This document shows positions 22,611-32,081 of a stretch of 64,000 nucleotides of DNA, piece by piece. Below the pieces are notes generated by a model that did not search any database, was not told where the DNA came from, and worked only from the letters and a program-made list of their open reading frames with translations. Position 1 is the stretch's first letter, and every line of letters starts with the position of its first letter. The stretch comes from Rhodovulum sp. P5 (GTDB lineage Bacteria > Pseudomonadota > Alphaproteobacteria > Rhodobacterales > Rhodobacteraceae). The position numbers were made by a program, and so were the translations under genes. The stretch is from contig NZ_CP015039.1 in NCBI RefSeq assembly GCF_002079305.1, forward strand, positions 3,829,501 through 3,893,500, read 5' to 3'.

Positions 22611-25139
22611 ATGATGTCTTTGCCGGACCAATTCCACGCGATGATGGGACGCGCAGAGACTGCCGCCTGGCTGATCGATCCGGAAGGCTGCGTGATCTGT
22701 GCAAACGCCGCCGCCGAACACCTGCTGGGGCAGGGGACGCAATCGCTTGTCGGTCGGGACATCTCTGAAATGCTGTGGGCTGAAGATCCCGCCCATTTCC
22801 GTTCAGTGCTGTGCGACGTGCTTCAGACACAGCAGCAGAGCGGCACAATCGAAGGTGCGTTTTGCCGGGATGACGGGATGGCGGAAAAGGTCTGTTGCAA
22901 GCTGAACGCGGTGCCCCCCGACGGAAAGACACGTGCCGTGCTGGTTCTGGCACAGGCGTCAGACGACTCTGAGGCGGGTCAGTCCGCACGGGTCGCAAAC
23001 AAGCGTCTGGAAACCGTCGCGGCGAATATCCCCGGCGGGCTGTTCGAATACCGATGGACCCCGGACAGGCGCACGTCCTTTTCCTATTTCTCGGACAAGT
23101 TCGCGGAACTGCTGGGCGTATCGGCCGAGGCCCTTGAACAGGGCGGCGAGGCGGTCTTCGCCAATATTCCGGCCGAGGATGCCGAAGCGATCCAAGCGGG
23201 CCTTGCGACGTCGCGCAAGACCCTCTCCCTTTTCGAGCTTCGCCATCGTGTGATGCATCCCAGGAAGGGGCTGTGCTGGCTGAACGTCTGGGCGTCGCCG
23301 GTGAGGGAGCCGGACGGCAGCGTCGTCTGGTTCGGCAAGTCGGTGGACATTACCGACCGGCTGCATATGGAGCGCCGGGTGGCGGAGGCCGCGGCTGAGG
23401 TCGCGCGAGCCCACCGTCAACTCACCACGATCTCGAACATGGTCGAGGTCGGGCTCTTCGAGTTCCGGGAGCTTTCGGACGGCACGACGGATTTCGCCTT
23501 TGCCAATGACCATTTCTGCGACCTGATCGGTGTCGAGCGACACGCGATCAACGGGTTGAAAGACGGATTGCGGCCGCTTGTCGTTGCGGACGATGCGCAG
23601 GATTTCGCGGCTGGCAAAGAGGTCAGCGCGCGCGACCTGTCGCCCTGGACCATGCGGTTTCGAATCCACCATCCGTCCCGCGGGGAAATCTGGCTTTCGG
23701 GTTCCTCGGTTCCGCGGCGAGAGGACGATGGCACGCTGATCTGGGCCGGGGCCCTGTCGGATGTGACAGAGCATGTGCGCCGAGAGGAAGACCTGCAGCG
23801 GGCACATGCCAGATCGGAAGAGAAGCGGGCCGACAATGAACAACTGGCGCTTCACGATGAACTGACGGGCCTTCCCAACCGGCGCTACTACGAAAGGGAA
23901 GTCGCGAAACGGGCGAAGGACGGCGGCAGCGGCGTCGGTGAGCAGTGTTCCGCCGTCATTCGCATCGATCTCGACCATTTCAAACAGATCAACGATACGC
24001 TGGGCCACGAGGCCGGGGATCAGGTGCTGCAGCACGTCGCGGAAATCTTGCGCGGCAGCATGCGGTTGGTCGATTTTGCCGCCCGCATCGGCGGGGATGA
24101 GTTTTCGGTTCTCGTCGGGCCGTCCACGGCCGGAGACGACGCCCGAAAGATCGCTGAGCAGGTTCGGGCCAGGCTGGGTGAACCCTTCGCCTGCCAGGGC
24201 TTTCCGATCAGTCTGTCGGCGAGTTTCGGTATCGCCCATGATGCAGAGATGAGCGACCCGAACGACGACCTTCAGACATGCGCCGATGTGGCGCTGTACC
24301 ACGCCAAGGAAACCGGCCGGAACCGGATCGAGAGCCATTCCGAGCGCCTCAGGTCCGGCCTTCGGTTCTCGCGCAGGGTGGCCGCGGAACTGGAGCATGC
24401 GCTGGAACAGGGCGAGTTCGTGCCGTATTTTCTGCCCCAGCTCCGGGCAGAGGATGGCAGCCTGGCTGGGGTCGAGATCGTGACCCGATGGCGCCATCCC
24501 ATCAAGGGGCTTACGGCCTGGTGCGATTTCGCAAGCGCGGCCGAGCAGCTTGGCATCCGGGCAGACATCGACCGGATGATGATCGACAAAGCCATGTCGG
24601 CACTGGCCTATTGGCGGCAAACCGGTCTTTGCGTTCCGAGGATCAGCCTGAATGTCGGTAGTGCGACCCTGAACAGGCCCGAGATCGTATCCGCGGCCGG
24701 GCACCTTGCGACGGGAAGCACGGAGGTGAGTTTCGGCCTTGCCGAGTCGGTTCTGGTGGGCGACACGAGAGAGGTCTTCAAGAGCCACCTGAACAAGGTG
24801 CATGCCGCCGGGCTGGGCCTTGAGATCGACGATTTCGGTTCGGGCTATGCGTCGATCCTGGCGGTGATGGAAATCGCGCCGTCGGTGTTGAAGATCGACG
24901 AAAAGATCGTGGCGTCGGTCGCAGAGGATCAAAAGGCGCGGGAAACTGTCCATCGCATCATCGATCTTGCCAACACGCTGGGCATTCGGGCCTTGGCCAA
25001 GGGGGTCGAGACCAAGCCGCAGGCCAGTACGCTGTCGGCGATCGGGTGCCACGAATTTCAGGGCGGCCTGTTTGCGCAGGCCCTCAGCGAAACGGAACTG
25101 CCGGCCTTCTGTCGCGGGAGAGAACGCATTACCGCGTGA
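22611..25139 (+). CDS. triple-PAS GGDEF-EAL c-di-GMP protein with altered EAL site
   Basis: 842 residues, no membrane segment. PAS domains are at about 8-115, 135-260 (FEYRWTPDRRTSFSYFSDKF) and 270-395 (FEFRELSDGTTDFAFANDHF). The GGDEF domain follows (DELTGLPNRRYYEREV, IGGDEFSVLVG; active site intact), then an EAL domain (GVEIVTRWRHP, ISLNVGSATL, FGLAESVLV, DDFGSGYASI, KIDEKIV). The usual EGVE motif reads KGVE (ALAKGVETK), replacing the Glu that acts in catalysis in characterised EAL phosphodiesterases. It probably makes c-di-GMP and may only bind it in the EAL pocket. It converges with bphO. Confidence 0.85.
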   Translation: MMSLPDQFHAMMGRAETAAWLIDPEGCVICANAAAEHLLGQGTQSLVGRDISEMLWAEDPAHFRSVLCDVLQTQQQSGTIEGAFCRDDGMAEKVCCKLNAVPPDGKTRAVLVLAQASDDSEAGQSARVANKRLETVAANIPGGLFEYRWTPDRRTSFSYFSDKFAELLGVSAEALEQGGEAVFANIPAEDAEAIQAGLATSRKTLSLFELRHRVMHPRKGLCWLNVWASPVREPDGSVVWFGKSVDITDRLHMERRVAEAAAEVARAHRQLTTISNMVEVGLFEFRELSDGTTDFAFANDHFCDLIGVERHAINGLKDGLRPLVVADDAQDFAAGKEVSARDLSPWTMRFRIHHPSRGEIWLSGSSVPRREDDGTLIWAGALSDVTEHVRREEDLQRAHARSEEKRADNEQLALHDELTGLPNRRYYEREVAKRAKDGGSGVGEQCSAVIRIDLDHFKQINDTLGHEAGDQVLQHVAEILRGSMRLVDFAARIGGDEFSVLVGPSTAGDDARKIAEQVRARLGEPFACQGFPISLSASFGIAHDAEMSDPNDDLQTCADVALYHAKETGRNRIESHSERLRSGLRFSRRVAAELEHALEQGEFVPYFLPQLRAEDGSLAGVEIVTRWRHPIKGLTAWCDFASAAEQLGIRADIDRMMIDKAMSALAYWRQTGLCVPRISLNVGSATLNRPEIVSAAGHLATGSTEVSFGLAESVLVGDTREVFKSHLNKVHAAGLGLEIDDFGSGYASILAVMEIAPSVLKIDEKIVASVAEDQKARETVHRIIDLANTLGIRALAKGVETKPQASTLSAIGCHEFQGGLFAQALSETELPAFCRGRERITA

Positions 25140-25171
25140 TGTCGCGATCTCGGCCGTCAGCCGCGGGTGAT

Positions 25172-25726
25172 TCAAACCGTCTGTTCGGATCCGCTTGTCA
25201 TGCGGGACACATGCGCAAAGGCCGTGACCGCCCCGCGTTCGATCATGGGCGCATGACCGGCAATCGACGCTTCGCGGTCGAGCGTTTCGACCAAGGCGCG
25301 CCAGATTTCCGGGGCCGTCTTCATCTCGATGAACCGACGCCGTGCATCGGGCAGGGCAACCGAGACGGTCTTTCGAAATTGCGAGCGTCCGTAATTGGCG
25401 CCATGCGCGACATAAAGGGCGCCAAGCACATCCTCTGGCGTTGGATAGCTGGGCAGTTCACCCTTCGGCGATGGGGCGCTGCACTCTGCCGTATCGAAAC
25501 GCAGGGCTGCCACCTCTTGGGACAGGGCGAAATCCGGCCAGCATTGGAGCGTTCTGCGCGCCGTTTCCACCGCATCATAGAACCGCGCAAAGACCTGCAA
25601 GGCGCAGCAGTACTGCGTTGCCGTAACGTCGGGATGGATGAGCCGCGACAAGAGCGGATCGTGATGCAGGGACTCGTGTATATCGCCTGTCAGCGCCTTG
25701 AGCCGCGTCCGCATCCCCCCGGTCAC
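25172..25726 (-). CDS. bphO: heme oxygenase (biliverdin-producing), bacteriophytochrome partner
   Basis: 184 residues. The N-terminus has LKALTGDIHESLHHDPLLSR with the proximal-His region, a mid segment CALQVFARFYDAVETARR, and YPTPEDVLGALYVAHGANYG corresponding to the distal helix with its Gly-rich kink. It opens heme to biliverdin, the chromophore of the adjacent phytochrome. Its start overlaps the end of the phytochrome gene by four bases, so supply and use of biliverdin are translated together. Confidence 0.85.
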   Translation of the reverse strand: MTGGMRTRLKALTGDIHESLHHDPLLSRLIHPDVTATQYCCALQVFARFYDAVETARRTLQCWPDFALSQEVAALRFDTAECSAPSPKGELPSYPTPEDVLGALYVAHGANYGRSQFRKTVSVALPDARRRFIEMKTAPEIWRALVETLDREASIAGHAPMIERGAVTAFAHVSRMTSGSEQTV

Positions 25727-28365
25727 GACGTCATCTCCAGAATGGCCTCACTGATCTGGTCGCTGCGCAAGGGTTTCTTGAGTGTCGGGACAGTCTTGAA
25801 CCTTTCACCGATGGGTGAGGCGCTGCCATAGCCGGAAACGAAGACGAAGGGGATGTTCCGGTCTTTCAGGATATCGGCAATTTCGGCCGATGTGGCACCT
25901 TCGCCCAGATTGATGTCGAGAACCGCAAAGCTCGGGGTGATCCGCGTCAGCTTGGCCAGCGCATCGGCGGTGCTTGGAACGGTCTCGACCCTTTCAAAGC
26001 CGATGTCCTTGAGCACCCGCGTGGTATCGAGCGACACGATGAAGTTATCCTCGACCAGCAGGCAGACACCGTTTGTGACCGGCAGACCCTTGACCGAAAG
26101 CGGCGGTGCGCTGTGGGGCTCGACGGTCTTGCCGCGGCCGAGTGCGGTTCGGCTCAGCAGCGTCGATTGCGGCAAATGGATATCCGCAACCAGCCCGCTT
26201 TCATGAAACTCCAGCCCGACATGGCCGCCAAGTTCATACGGAACCGACGTTTCGATCAGCGTCGTCCCAAATCCCTTTCGCCGCCCGGGCTTGATCGGCG
26301 GGCCACCCGTCTCGACCCATTTCAGGGAAAGTCCTTCGGAGTCGAGTTTCAACCGCACCGTCACGATGCCCGTCGCGACCGACAGGGCGCCATACTTGGC
26401 CGCGTTGGTCATGAGTTCGTGGACCACAAGGGCGAAGAGCGGTGCCATGTCGTTGCGAATGCCGACATCGTCGCCCTTGACGATGATCCGGTCGTCGCCT
26501 TCGTTGAACGGTGCGGCTTCGACCGCGATGATCTGCCCGGCCGTTGCGCCGGACTCGTTCTGTTCCGCACCCAGATTGTGGGCCGAGGCAACCGCCGCGA
26601 TCCGTGCTTCAAGTGCCCGGACATAGCTTTGGATCGATCCGTTATGGGTCAGCGTTTGTTGCGACAGGGACCGGATCAGCGCGAGGATATTGCGCACACG
26701 GTGGTTGAGTTCATTGATCAGGATCTGTTGCTGCCGGTTGGTCCGTTCGATCAGGACGCGGCGTTCGGCCGTGACCAGCATGGCCCACAGATCGTCCGCA
26801 AGGCGCAGCTCGCTATCGCCCCAGGGTTCGGCCGTGCCCTCCACAAGGGCGCGATAGGTTTCGAACGACCCGCGCGGGCGCAGTCTGGCGCGCCCCTCCA
26901 CCCATTCGATCGACTTCTCGGGTGCGCCCGCCCACGACACCTTGCGTTCGCGGCCCTTCCTGAAAAAGGCGAAGGTCGTGTTTTCCGGCAGCGGAACCAG
27001 CAAAAGCCCCGAAAACGCACTGCCGCAGATCTCCGACAGCTTGGGTTCGTCCGCAGAGAGGGCCGAGGACACAAGAACGCCCTCCTCGGGCAGGTCCGAG
27101 TGGAACAGGGTCTTCAGGTTGGCCTGTGTCGGTGTCTCTCCGGTGGTGACAAGGTTGTCGTGATGCACGACAGCCGCCCCGTCGGCCCGCATGGCATCGC
27201 AAAGCTCGCGCAGAAGCTGCACCTCGAACACGTCGCCAAAGCCCGGCTCCGACGCGGCTTGCGCGATGGATTTCTTCAGCGCATCGGCCCGTTGCAGCCG
27301 TGCAAGGCGTTCGGTGACCAGCAACTGGTTCAGCTTGACCGAGAACATGCGCATGAAATGGTTGCAGACCTGCCGCACACGGTGACCGGGGCGGCGCGGA
27401 AGGCAATGCATGAGGGAAATCACCCCCCAGACCTGACCTTCGACCATCACATGCAGGGTCATCGTGCCCAGATGGCCCATGTTCCGCAGGTATTCCAGAT
27501 GGATTTCGGACACGCCGCGCAGGCTGGCCGCCGTCATGTCAAGCTCGGGCAGCGCCGGGTCCGATTTCAGCAGCGCGGAGGCCGTGGCCCCGGCATCGGC
27601 AATATAGCGCATCGGGATCTTTTCCATGATCGCGCGCGCCTGCGCCGGGACATCCCATTTCGGAAAGCTCAGCCCCAGATAGGGTTCAAGCTCGGCCGAG
27701 GCTTCCTCGGCCAGGACCGTCCCGTTGCCATCGGGGTCGAACTTGTAGACCAGCACACGGTCGTATCCCGTCAGCATCCGCAGCATCTGGACCGACCTGT
27801 CGAGAAGGTCCTTGGTGTCGGTCAGCGTCTGGATTTGCGCTGTCAGATGTGACAGGTCGCGCAGCGCCGTGTCCATCTTGGCGCCGCCGGCGTCGTCCAA
27901 TGGTTCGAATTGAATGATCGCATAGGGGCCACCCGGACAGGTCGTGGCCCAGACCTCGCAGGTGCCGACTTGCAAGATGCCGACTTCCGTCGGATCACCC
28001 GCGGGCGGACCGTCGTGCAGGGCGTTGATCAGGTCGTGCTTGACCTTGCCGTCGACATGCGCTGACAGATCGGTCCCCAGAAGCGCCTCTGCCGCGATAC
28101 CGATCACCTCGGCACAGCTTTCGCTTGCATAGCAGATCTTCAGGGTCCGGGGATCGACAGCAATCAGCGCGCCGTGGGGCTGGATCCGACCGGGTATGTG
28201 AACCGGCTCGGCCGCACATTCGGCAAGCGCCGCGTCAAGCTCTGCATCGGTCAAACCATCAGTCACGATCAGCTCCTGTGTGATGTCGCGAAGGATCGCG
28301 GCATGGTGTTCCCCGGGATGATAGTCGCCACCGATACCCTTGAAAATAGTGGTGTCGCGCGTCAC
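25723..28365 (-). CDS. bphP: bacteriophytochrome HWE-type histidine kinase with C-terminal receiver
   Basis: 880 residues. A PAS domain opens with C50 in ECAAEPVHIPGRIQPHG, the biliverdin-attachment Cys position. The GAF domain shows GYDRVLVYKFDPDGNGTVLA, but the usual PASDIP chromophore motif reads FPKWDVP, keeping the key Asp. It is followed by a PHY domain and then an HWE/HisKA_2 kinase (ILINELNHRVRNILALIRSL; ATP lid EWVETGGPPIKPGRRKGFGT-like). The end is a receiver domain (CLLVEDNFIVSLD, VLDINLGEG, LKKPL). It is a red/far-red light sensor. Two single-domain response regulators lie upstream on the same strand and heme oxygenase is coupled downstream. Confidence 0.88.
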   Translation of the reverse strand: MTRDTTIFKGIGGDYHPGEHHAAILRDITQELIVTDGLTDAELDAALAECAAEPVHIPGRIQPHGALIAVDPRTLKICYASESCAEVIGIAAEALLGTDLSAHVDGKVKHDLINALHDGPPAGDPTEVGILQVGTCEVWATTCPGGPYAIIQFEPLDDAGGAKMDTALRDLSHLTAQIQTLTDTKDLLDRSVQMLRMLTGYDRVLVYKFDPDGNGTVLAEEASAELEPYLGLSFPKWDVPAQARAIMEKIPMRYIADAGATASALLKSDPALPELDMTAASLRGVSEIHLEYLRNMGHLGTMTLHVMVEGQVWGVISLMHCLPRRPGHRVRQVCNHFMRMFSVKLNQLLVTERLARLQRADALKKSIAQAASEPGFGDVFEVQLLRELCDAMRADGAAVVHHDNLVTTGETPTQANLKTLFHSDLPEEGVLVSSALSADEPKLSEICGSAFSGLLLVPLPENTTFAFFRKGRERKVSWAGAPEKSIEWVEGRARLRPRGSFETYRALVEGTAEPWGDSELRLADDLWAMLVTAERRVLIERTNRQQQILINELNHRVRNILALIRSLSQQTLTHNGSIQSYVRALEARIAAVASAHNLGAEQNESGATAGQIIAVEAAPFNEGDDRIIVKGDDVGIRNDMAPLFALVVHELMTNAAKYGALSVATGIVTVRLKLDSEGLSLKWVETGGPPIKPGRRKGFGTTLIETSVPYELGGHVGLEFHESGLVADIHLPQSTLLSRTALGRGKTVEPHSAPPLSVKGLPVTNGVCLLVEDNFIVSLDTTRVLKDIGFERVETVPSTADALAKLTRITPSFAVLDINLGEGATSAEIADILKDRNIPFVFVSGYGSASPIGERFKTVPTLKKPLRSDQISEAILEMTS

Positions 28366-28651
28366 ATTCCCGCCAAAGATGTGAGGCCTGACCGCGTGGT
28401 TTCAATGTTCTCCCTTTTGACAACGCGCACGCGGCCGCACGACGCGACTGCACAGGCCGGAAACGGGGCGGTTCATAATGACGCCCATTCGGGACCGCTC
28501 GATTTAGAGGATTGCGCCCGGTCGTAACCTCGCGCGTCACCATGAAGCGGTCTTCACATGGCGCGACCCGGCGCGTGCGTCGCAGCTCTTGTCCGGGCCA
28601 GCCGATTGCGCCGCCCGTCCTGCGCATGGTGGACCCGCCCCCGAAACGCGG
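28366..28651. other. intergenic region upstream of bphP
   Basis: About 285 bases between the nearer response regulator and bphP. No gene or RNA was recognised; it presumably holds the bphP promoter. Confidence 0.4.
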
Positions 28652-29032
28652 TCATGCGCAGTGCCCGCGCGGCCGATCTCCGCACAGCAAACTGGCCAGC
28701 CGGGCGAGCTCTCCCATCGCGACCGGTTTGCGAAGCAGGAAGTCGGTCCGCATCATGGTCGGATAGCGGTTCCCCCATGCGAATACATCCGTTGCGGTGA
28801 TCGAGATGATGGGCGTCTGCGGATGTCGCAGCTTGATGTCGTGCGAGAGCGCGACGGTGTCGCCGTCGGGCAGGAAGAGATCGAGAACCACAAGATCAAA
28901 GCGTTTTCGCATGATCCTTGCCCTTGCGTCGGCCAGCGTCACGGCCACTTCGCAGCCGTCAAGACTGTCTTTCAGGGCACCCACATACGCGCCTGCCTGC
29001 CGAAGGTCGTCTTCGACAATCAATACGGGCAT
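28652..29032 (-). CDS. single-domain response regulator (receiver) 1
   Basis: 126 residues from ATG 29032, chosen because MPVLIVEDDLRQ is the natural start of a receiver domain and the longer frame adds junk. It has the acidic pair EDD, the phosphoacceptor Asp in FDLVVLDLFLPDG, Thr in ISITATD and Lys in LLRKPV. No output domain. It is a close relative of the next gene upstream (shared YVGAL/YVKAL, FDLVVLDLFLPDG), so a duplication is likely. It would relay phosphoryl groups from an HWE kinase such as BphP. Confidence 0.85.
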   Translation of the reverse strand: MPVLIVEDDLRQAGAYVGALKDSLDGCEVAVTLADARARIMRKRFDLVVLDLFLPDGDTVALSHDIKLRHPQTPIISITATDVFAWGNRYPTMMRTDFLLRKPVAMGELARLASLLCGDRPRGHCA

Positions 29033-29093
29033 CCTTGACCTCCACCCGACTGTTCCTGCTACGGAATCTGGGCCGGGCGTGGTTAATTTTCTC

Positions 29094-29471
29094 TTACTCC
29101 GGGGCCCGTCGCCGCTGCGATGCGAGATAACACGCACGCGCCGTAAACTCTCCCATCGGAACGGGTTTGCGCAGGAAGTGGTCGGAACTCATGACATAGG
29201 GGTAGAAATCGACCTGCTCGGTCGGGTCGGCGACACTGACCGACAGGATCGCCGTGGTCGCGTTCCGCAACCGGATTTGGTGCGCCAGGGCGACGCTGGT
29301 CCCGTCAGGAAGAAACAGGTCCAGCACCACCAGATCGAACTGCCGCTGCGTGACCTTCTCGGTTGCATCCTCGATGGTCAGGGCGACCTCGCAGGAGTCG
29401 AAATGCGCTTCAAGCGCTTTCACATAGGCGTTTGCTTGCTCAAGATCGTCTTCGACAATCAGTACCTTCAT
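29094..29471 (-). CDS. single-domain response regulator (receiver) 2
   Basis: 125 residues from ATG 29471 (MKVLIVEDDLEQANAYVKAL). EDD, the phosphoacceptor Asp in FDLVVLDLFLPDG, Ser in LSVSVAD and Lys in FLRKPV are all present. No output domain. It is first in a same-strand series with receiver 1, bphP and bphO, with 61 bases to receiver 1. An upstream extension of the frame to 29576 is not protein-like. Confidence 0.85.
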   Translation of the reverse strand: MKVLIVEDDLEQANAYVKALEAHFDSCEVALTIEDATEKVTQRQFDLVVLDLFLPDGTSVALAHQIRLRNATTAILSVSVADPTEQVDFYPYVMSSDHFLRKPVPMGEFTARACYLASQRRRAPE

Positions 29472-29840
29472 TCCCGCCCCCTTTTGCGCACCGGCCATCC
29501 TCGCCCGTCTTTGGCCAGTGCCTCGCGTGGTCGCGCCGCATTGTGGGTGCCGGGCCAGGGCCAAAGGCGGCCACACTTGTGGCAGAAAGCGCAGGCTAGG
29601 GGCGCCAAGTCAACCGCACGAAACGCCCTTGAACGGCGGCGCGGTTCCACGGGGCCGCAACGTCACCGAAGGAGACGGGCACCGTGACGACCGGCAGGAT
29701 GTCGTGGAACGGGACCGCAAGGCCCCGGGGCCGTGCCCGAACCAGCACAAGTGGCTCAAGCGCATTTCGGCGATTGATCCGCCGGGCGCATGCGCCTTAG
29801 TGTGGCGCCACCAGAAACAATTCTTGCCCAACAGGGAGCA
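29472..29840. other. intergenic region between response regulator 2 and ugpB
   Basis: About 370 bases of divergent promoter space. No gene, RNA or strong repeat was seen. AGGGAG sits eight bases before the ugpB ATG. Confidence 0.4.
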
Positions 29841-31157
29841 ATGGACATGAAAGCGGGTACCTTCCCGGCACTTCTGGGCCTCGGCGTCCTTTCTTCGACA
29901 CCGGCGCTGGCGCAAACCGAAATCGAGTTCTGGCACGCCTTTTCCGGGCGGCTGGGCGAGTTGGTGGCAGAGCAGGTCGAGACCTTCAATAACAGCCAAT
30001 CCGATTACCACGTCACCGCAACCCATAAGGGGAATTACTCCGAAACGCTGAACGCCGGCATCGCCGCGTTCCGGGCCGGCGAACAGCCCGACATCCTGAT
30101 GGTGTTCGAGGTCGGCACCGCCACGATGATGGCGGCCGAAGGCGCGGTCTACCCCGTGTACCAGTTGATGGAAGACACCGGCACGCCGTTCGACCCCGAT
30201 GCTTTCATCGGCTCGGTCAAGGGCTATTACACCACCACCGACGGCAAGATGCTGTCGATGCCCTTCAACTCCTCCACGCCCGTCTTGTGGGTGAACCGCG
30301 ACGCGCTGACGGCCGCAGGGATCGACGCCGATGTCGACCTGTCGACATGGCAGGCGGTGGGCACCGTGCTGGACGAGTTGAAAGCGGCCGGCAATGCCTG
30401 CCCGCTGACCACCGCATGGCAAAGCTGGGTGCATCTGGAAAACCTGTCCGCCTATCACAACGTGCCCTTCGCCACGAAGGAGAACGGGTTTGCCGGGCTC
30501 GACACCGAACTGAGCTTGAACGGGCCGGTGCAGGTCAAGCACATCCAGACGATGGGCGACTGGGCCAAGGACGGCAAGTTCATCTATGCGGGCCGCCGGA
30601 ACGAGGGCGGCGCGAATTTCCGCGCCGGGGAATGTGCGCTCTTCACCGAAAGCTCTGCCGGTTATGCGGGTATCAAGTCCGAAGCCCAGTTCGAGTTCGA
30701 GGTCCGGCCGCTGCCCTATTGGGACGGTGTCGAAGGCGCGCCGCAGAACACCATCATCGGGGGGGCCTCGCTCTGGGTCATGGCCGGCCAGCCGGCGGAC
30801 GACTACAAGGGCGTCGCGGCGTTCCTGAACTTCCTCTCCTCGCCGGAAATCCAGGCCAAGTGGCATCAGGACACCGGATATCTGCCGATCACCACGGCGG
30901 CGGGCGATCTGACCCGGGAACAGGGCTTCTACGACGCCAACCCGGGCACCGACATCGCGGTCAAGCAGATGACCGCCAAGGCGCCGACCGCGAACTCCAA
31001 GGGGCTGCGCTTGGGCTATTTCGACCAGATCCGCGGCATCATCGACGAAGAGCTTGAGGCCGTCTGGGCCGGCGACAAGTCCGCGCAAGAGGCGCTCGAC
31101 AGCGCGGTGGAGCGGGGCAACCAGTTGCTGCGCCGCTTCGAGAAGGCGAACGGCTAA
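29841..31157 (+). CDS. ugpB: sn-glycerol-3-phosphate ABC transporter, binding protein
   Basis: 438 residues from ATG 29841, giving a proper signal peptide (MDMKAGTFPALLGLGVLSST then PALAQ). It is a family 1 solute-binding protein matching UgpB: IEFWHAFSGRLGELVAEQVE, YPVYQLMEDTG, MPFNSSTPVLWVNRDAL, LENLSAYHNVPFATKENGF, GGASLWVMAG and DTGYLPIT. It captures glycerol-3-phosphate or glycerophosphodiesters in the periplasm. It is first of ugpBAEC and is separated from ugpA by a strong hairpin, which usually gives the binding protein a more stable message. No Pho box could be made out with confidence. Confidence 0.9.
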   Translation: MDMKAGTFPALLGLGVLSSTPALAQTEIEFWHAFSGRLGELVAEQVETFNNSQSDYHVTATHKGNYSETLNAGIAAFRAGEQPDILMVFEVGTATMMAAEGAVYPVYQLMEDTGTPFDPDAFIGSVKGYYTTTDGKMLSMPFNSSTPVLWVNRDALTAAGIDADVDLSTWQAVGTVLDELKAAGNACPLTTAWQSWVHLENLSAYHNVPFATKENGFAGLDTELSLNGPVQVKHIQTMGDWAKDGKFIYAGRRNEGGANFRAGECALFTESSAGYAGIKSEAQFEFEVRPLPYWDGVEGAPQNTIIGGASLWVMAGQPADDYKGVAAFLNFLSSPEIQAKWHQDTGYLPITTAAGDLTREQGFYDANPGTDIAVKQMTAKAPTANSKGLRLGYFDQIRGIIDEELEAVWAGDKSAQEALDSAVERGNQLLRRFEKANG

Positions 31158-31167
31158 GACAGGCATC

Positions 31168-31191
31168 GCGCCCCGGTTCGCCGGGGCGCGT
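31168..31191 (+). other. intercistronic hairpin between ugpB and ugpA
   Basis: CGCGCCCCGG-TTCG-CCGGGGCGCG is a perfect stem of ten pairs with a UUCG tetraloop and no T run. This arrangement after a binding-protein gene is typical of mRNA 3'-end stabilisation or partial read-through. Confidence 0.75.
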
Positions 31192-31199
31192 TCCCCCGC

Positions 31200-32081
31200 A
31201 TGGAAAAGCGCGTCCTCTTCAAGGGCCTCTGGCTGCCGATGCTGCTGGTGATGCCCCAGTTGCTGATCACGGCCGTCTTCTTCTTCTATCCGGCGGGGCA
31301 GGCGATCTGGCAGTCGCTGTTCATCCCCGATCCGTTCGGTCTGTCGAAACAGTTCGTCGGGCTTGAGAACTTCGAATTCCTTCTGTCGGACCGGTATTAC
31401 CGGGCGTCGTTCCTGACCACGGCGTTTTTCTCTACCCTCGTGACGGTCGTCTCTATGGGCGTGGCGCTGTATCTTGCCGTGCTGGCCGACCGGCTGATCA
31501 AGGGGGCGGGCACCTACCGGACGCTTCTGATCTGGCCCTATGCGGTGGCACCGGCCGTGGCCGGTGTGCTGTGGATGTTCATGTTCAACACGCGCGTGGG
31601 CGTGGTGACGTGGTATCTGGGCCTTCTGGGCTATGACTGGAACCACGTCTTGAACGAGGGGCAGGCGATGGGGCTGGTCGTCGTCGCGTCCTCCTGGGGG
31701 CGGATCAGCTATAACTTCCTGTTCTTCCTGGCCGGGCTGCAAGCCATCCCCCGCAGCGTGATCGAGGCCGCGGCCATCGACGGCGCGCGGTTCTGGACGC
31801 GGTTTCGCACCATCGTCTTTCCGCTCTTGTCGCCCACCACCTTTTTCCTGCTGGTGGTCAACATCGTCTACGCGTTCTTCGAAACCTTCGGCGTGATCCA
31901 TACGATCACCAGCGGCGGGCCGCAGCAGGCCACCACGATCCTTGTCTACAAGGTCTATGCAGACGGGTTCGTGGGGCAGGATCTGGGCTCGTCCGCGGCG
32001 CAGTCGGTGATCCTGCTGGTGGTGGTGTCGATCCTGACGATCATCCAGTTCAAGTATATCGAGCGGAGGGTGCACTATTGA
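31200..32081 (+). CDS. ugpA: sn-glycerol-3-phosphate ABC transporter, permease UgpA
   Basis: 293 residues, six membrane spans. It begins [20 protein letters not shown] and carries the EAA loop as [24 protein letters not shown]. Other markers are [20 protein letters not shown] and [20 protein letters not shown], typical of UgpA. It pairs with UgpE to form the channel. Its stop overlaps the TTG start of ugpE. Confidence 0.92.
   Translation: MEKRVLFKGLWLPMLLVMPQLLITAVFFFYPAGQAIWQSLFIPDPFGLSKQFVGLENFEFLLSDRYYRASFLTTAFFSTLVTVVSMGVALYLAVLADRLIKGAGTYRTLLIWPYAVAPAVAGVLWMFMFNTRVGVVTWYLGLLGYDWNHVLNEGQAMGLVVVASSWGRISYNFLFFLAGLQAIPRSVIEAAAIDGARFWTRFRTIVFPLLSPTTFFLLVVNIVYAFFETFGVIHTITSGGPQQATTILVYKVYADGFVGQDLGSSAAQSVILLVVVSILTIIQFKYIERRVHY

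Noticed and set aside
29610-32075. 821-codon minus-strand frame across ugpB and ugpA
   Set aside because: It is the reverse of well-supported ABC transporter genes and its composition is typical of a GC shadow.
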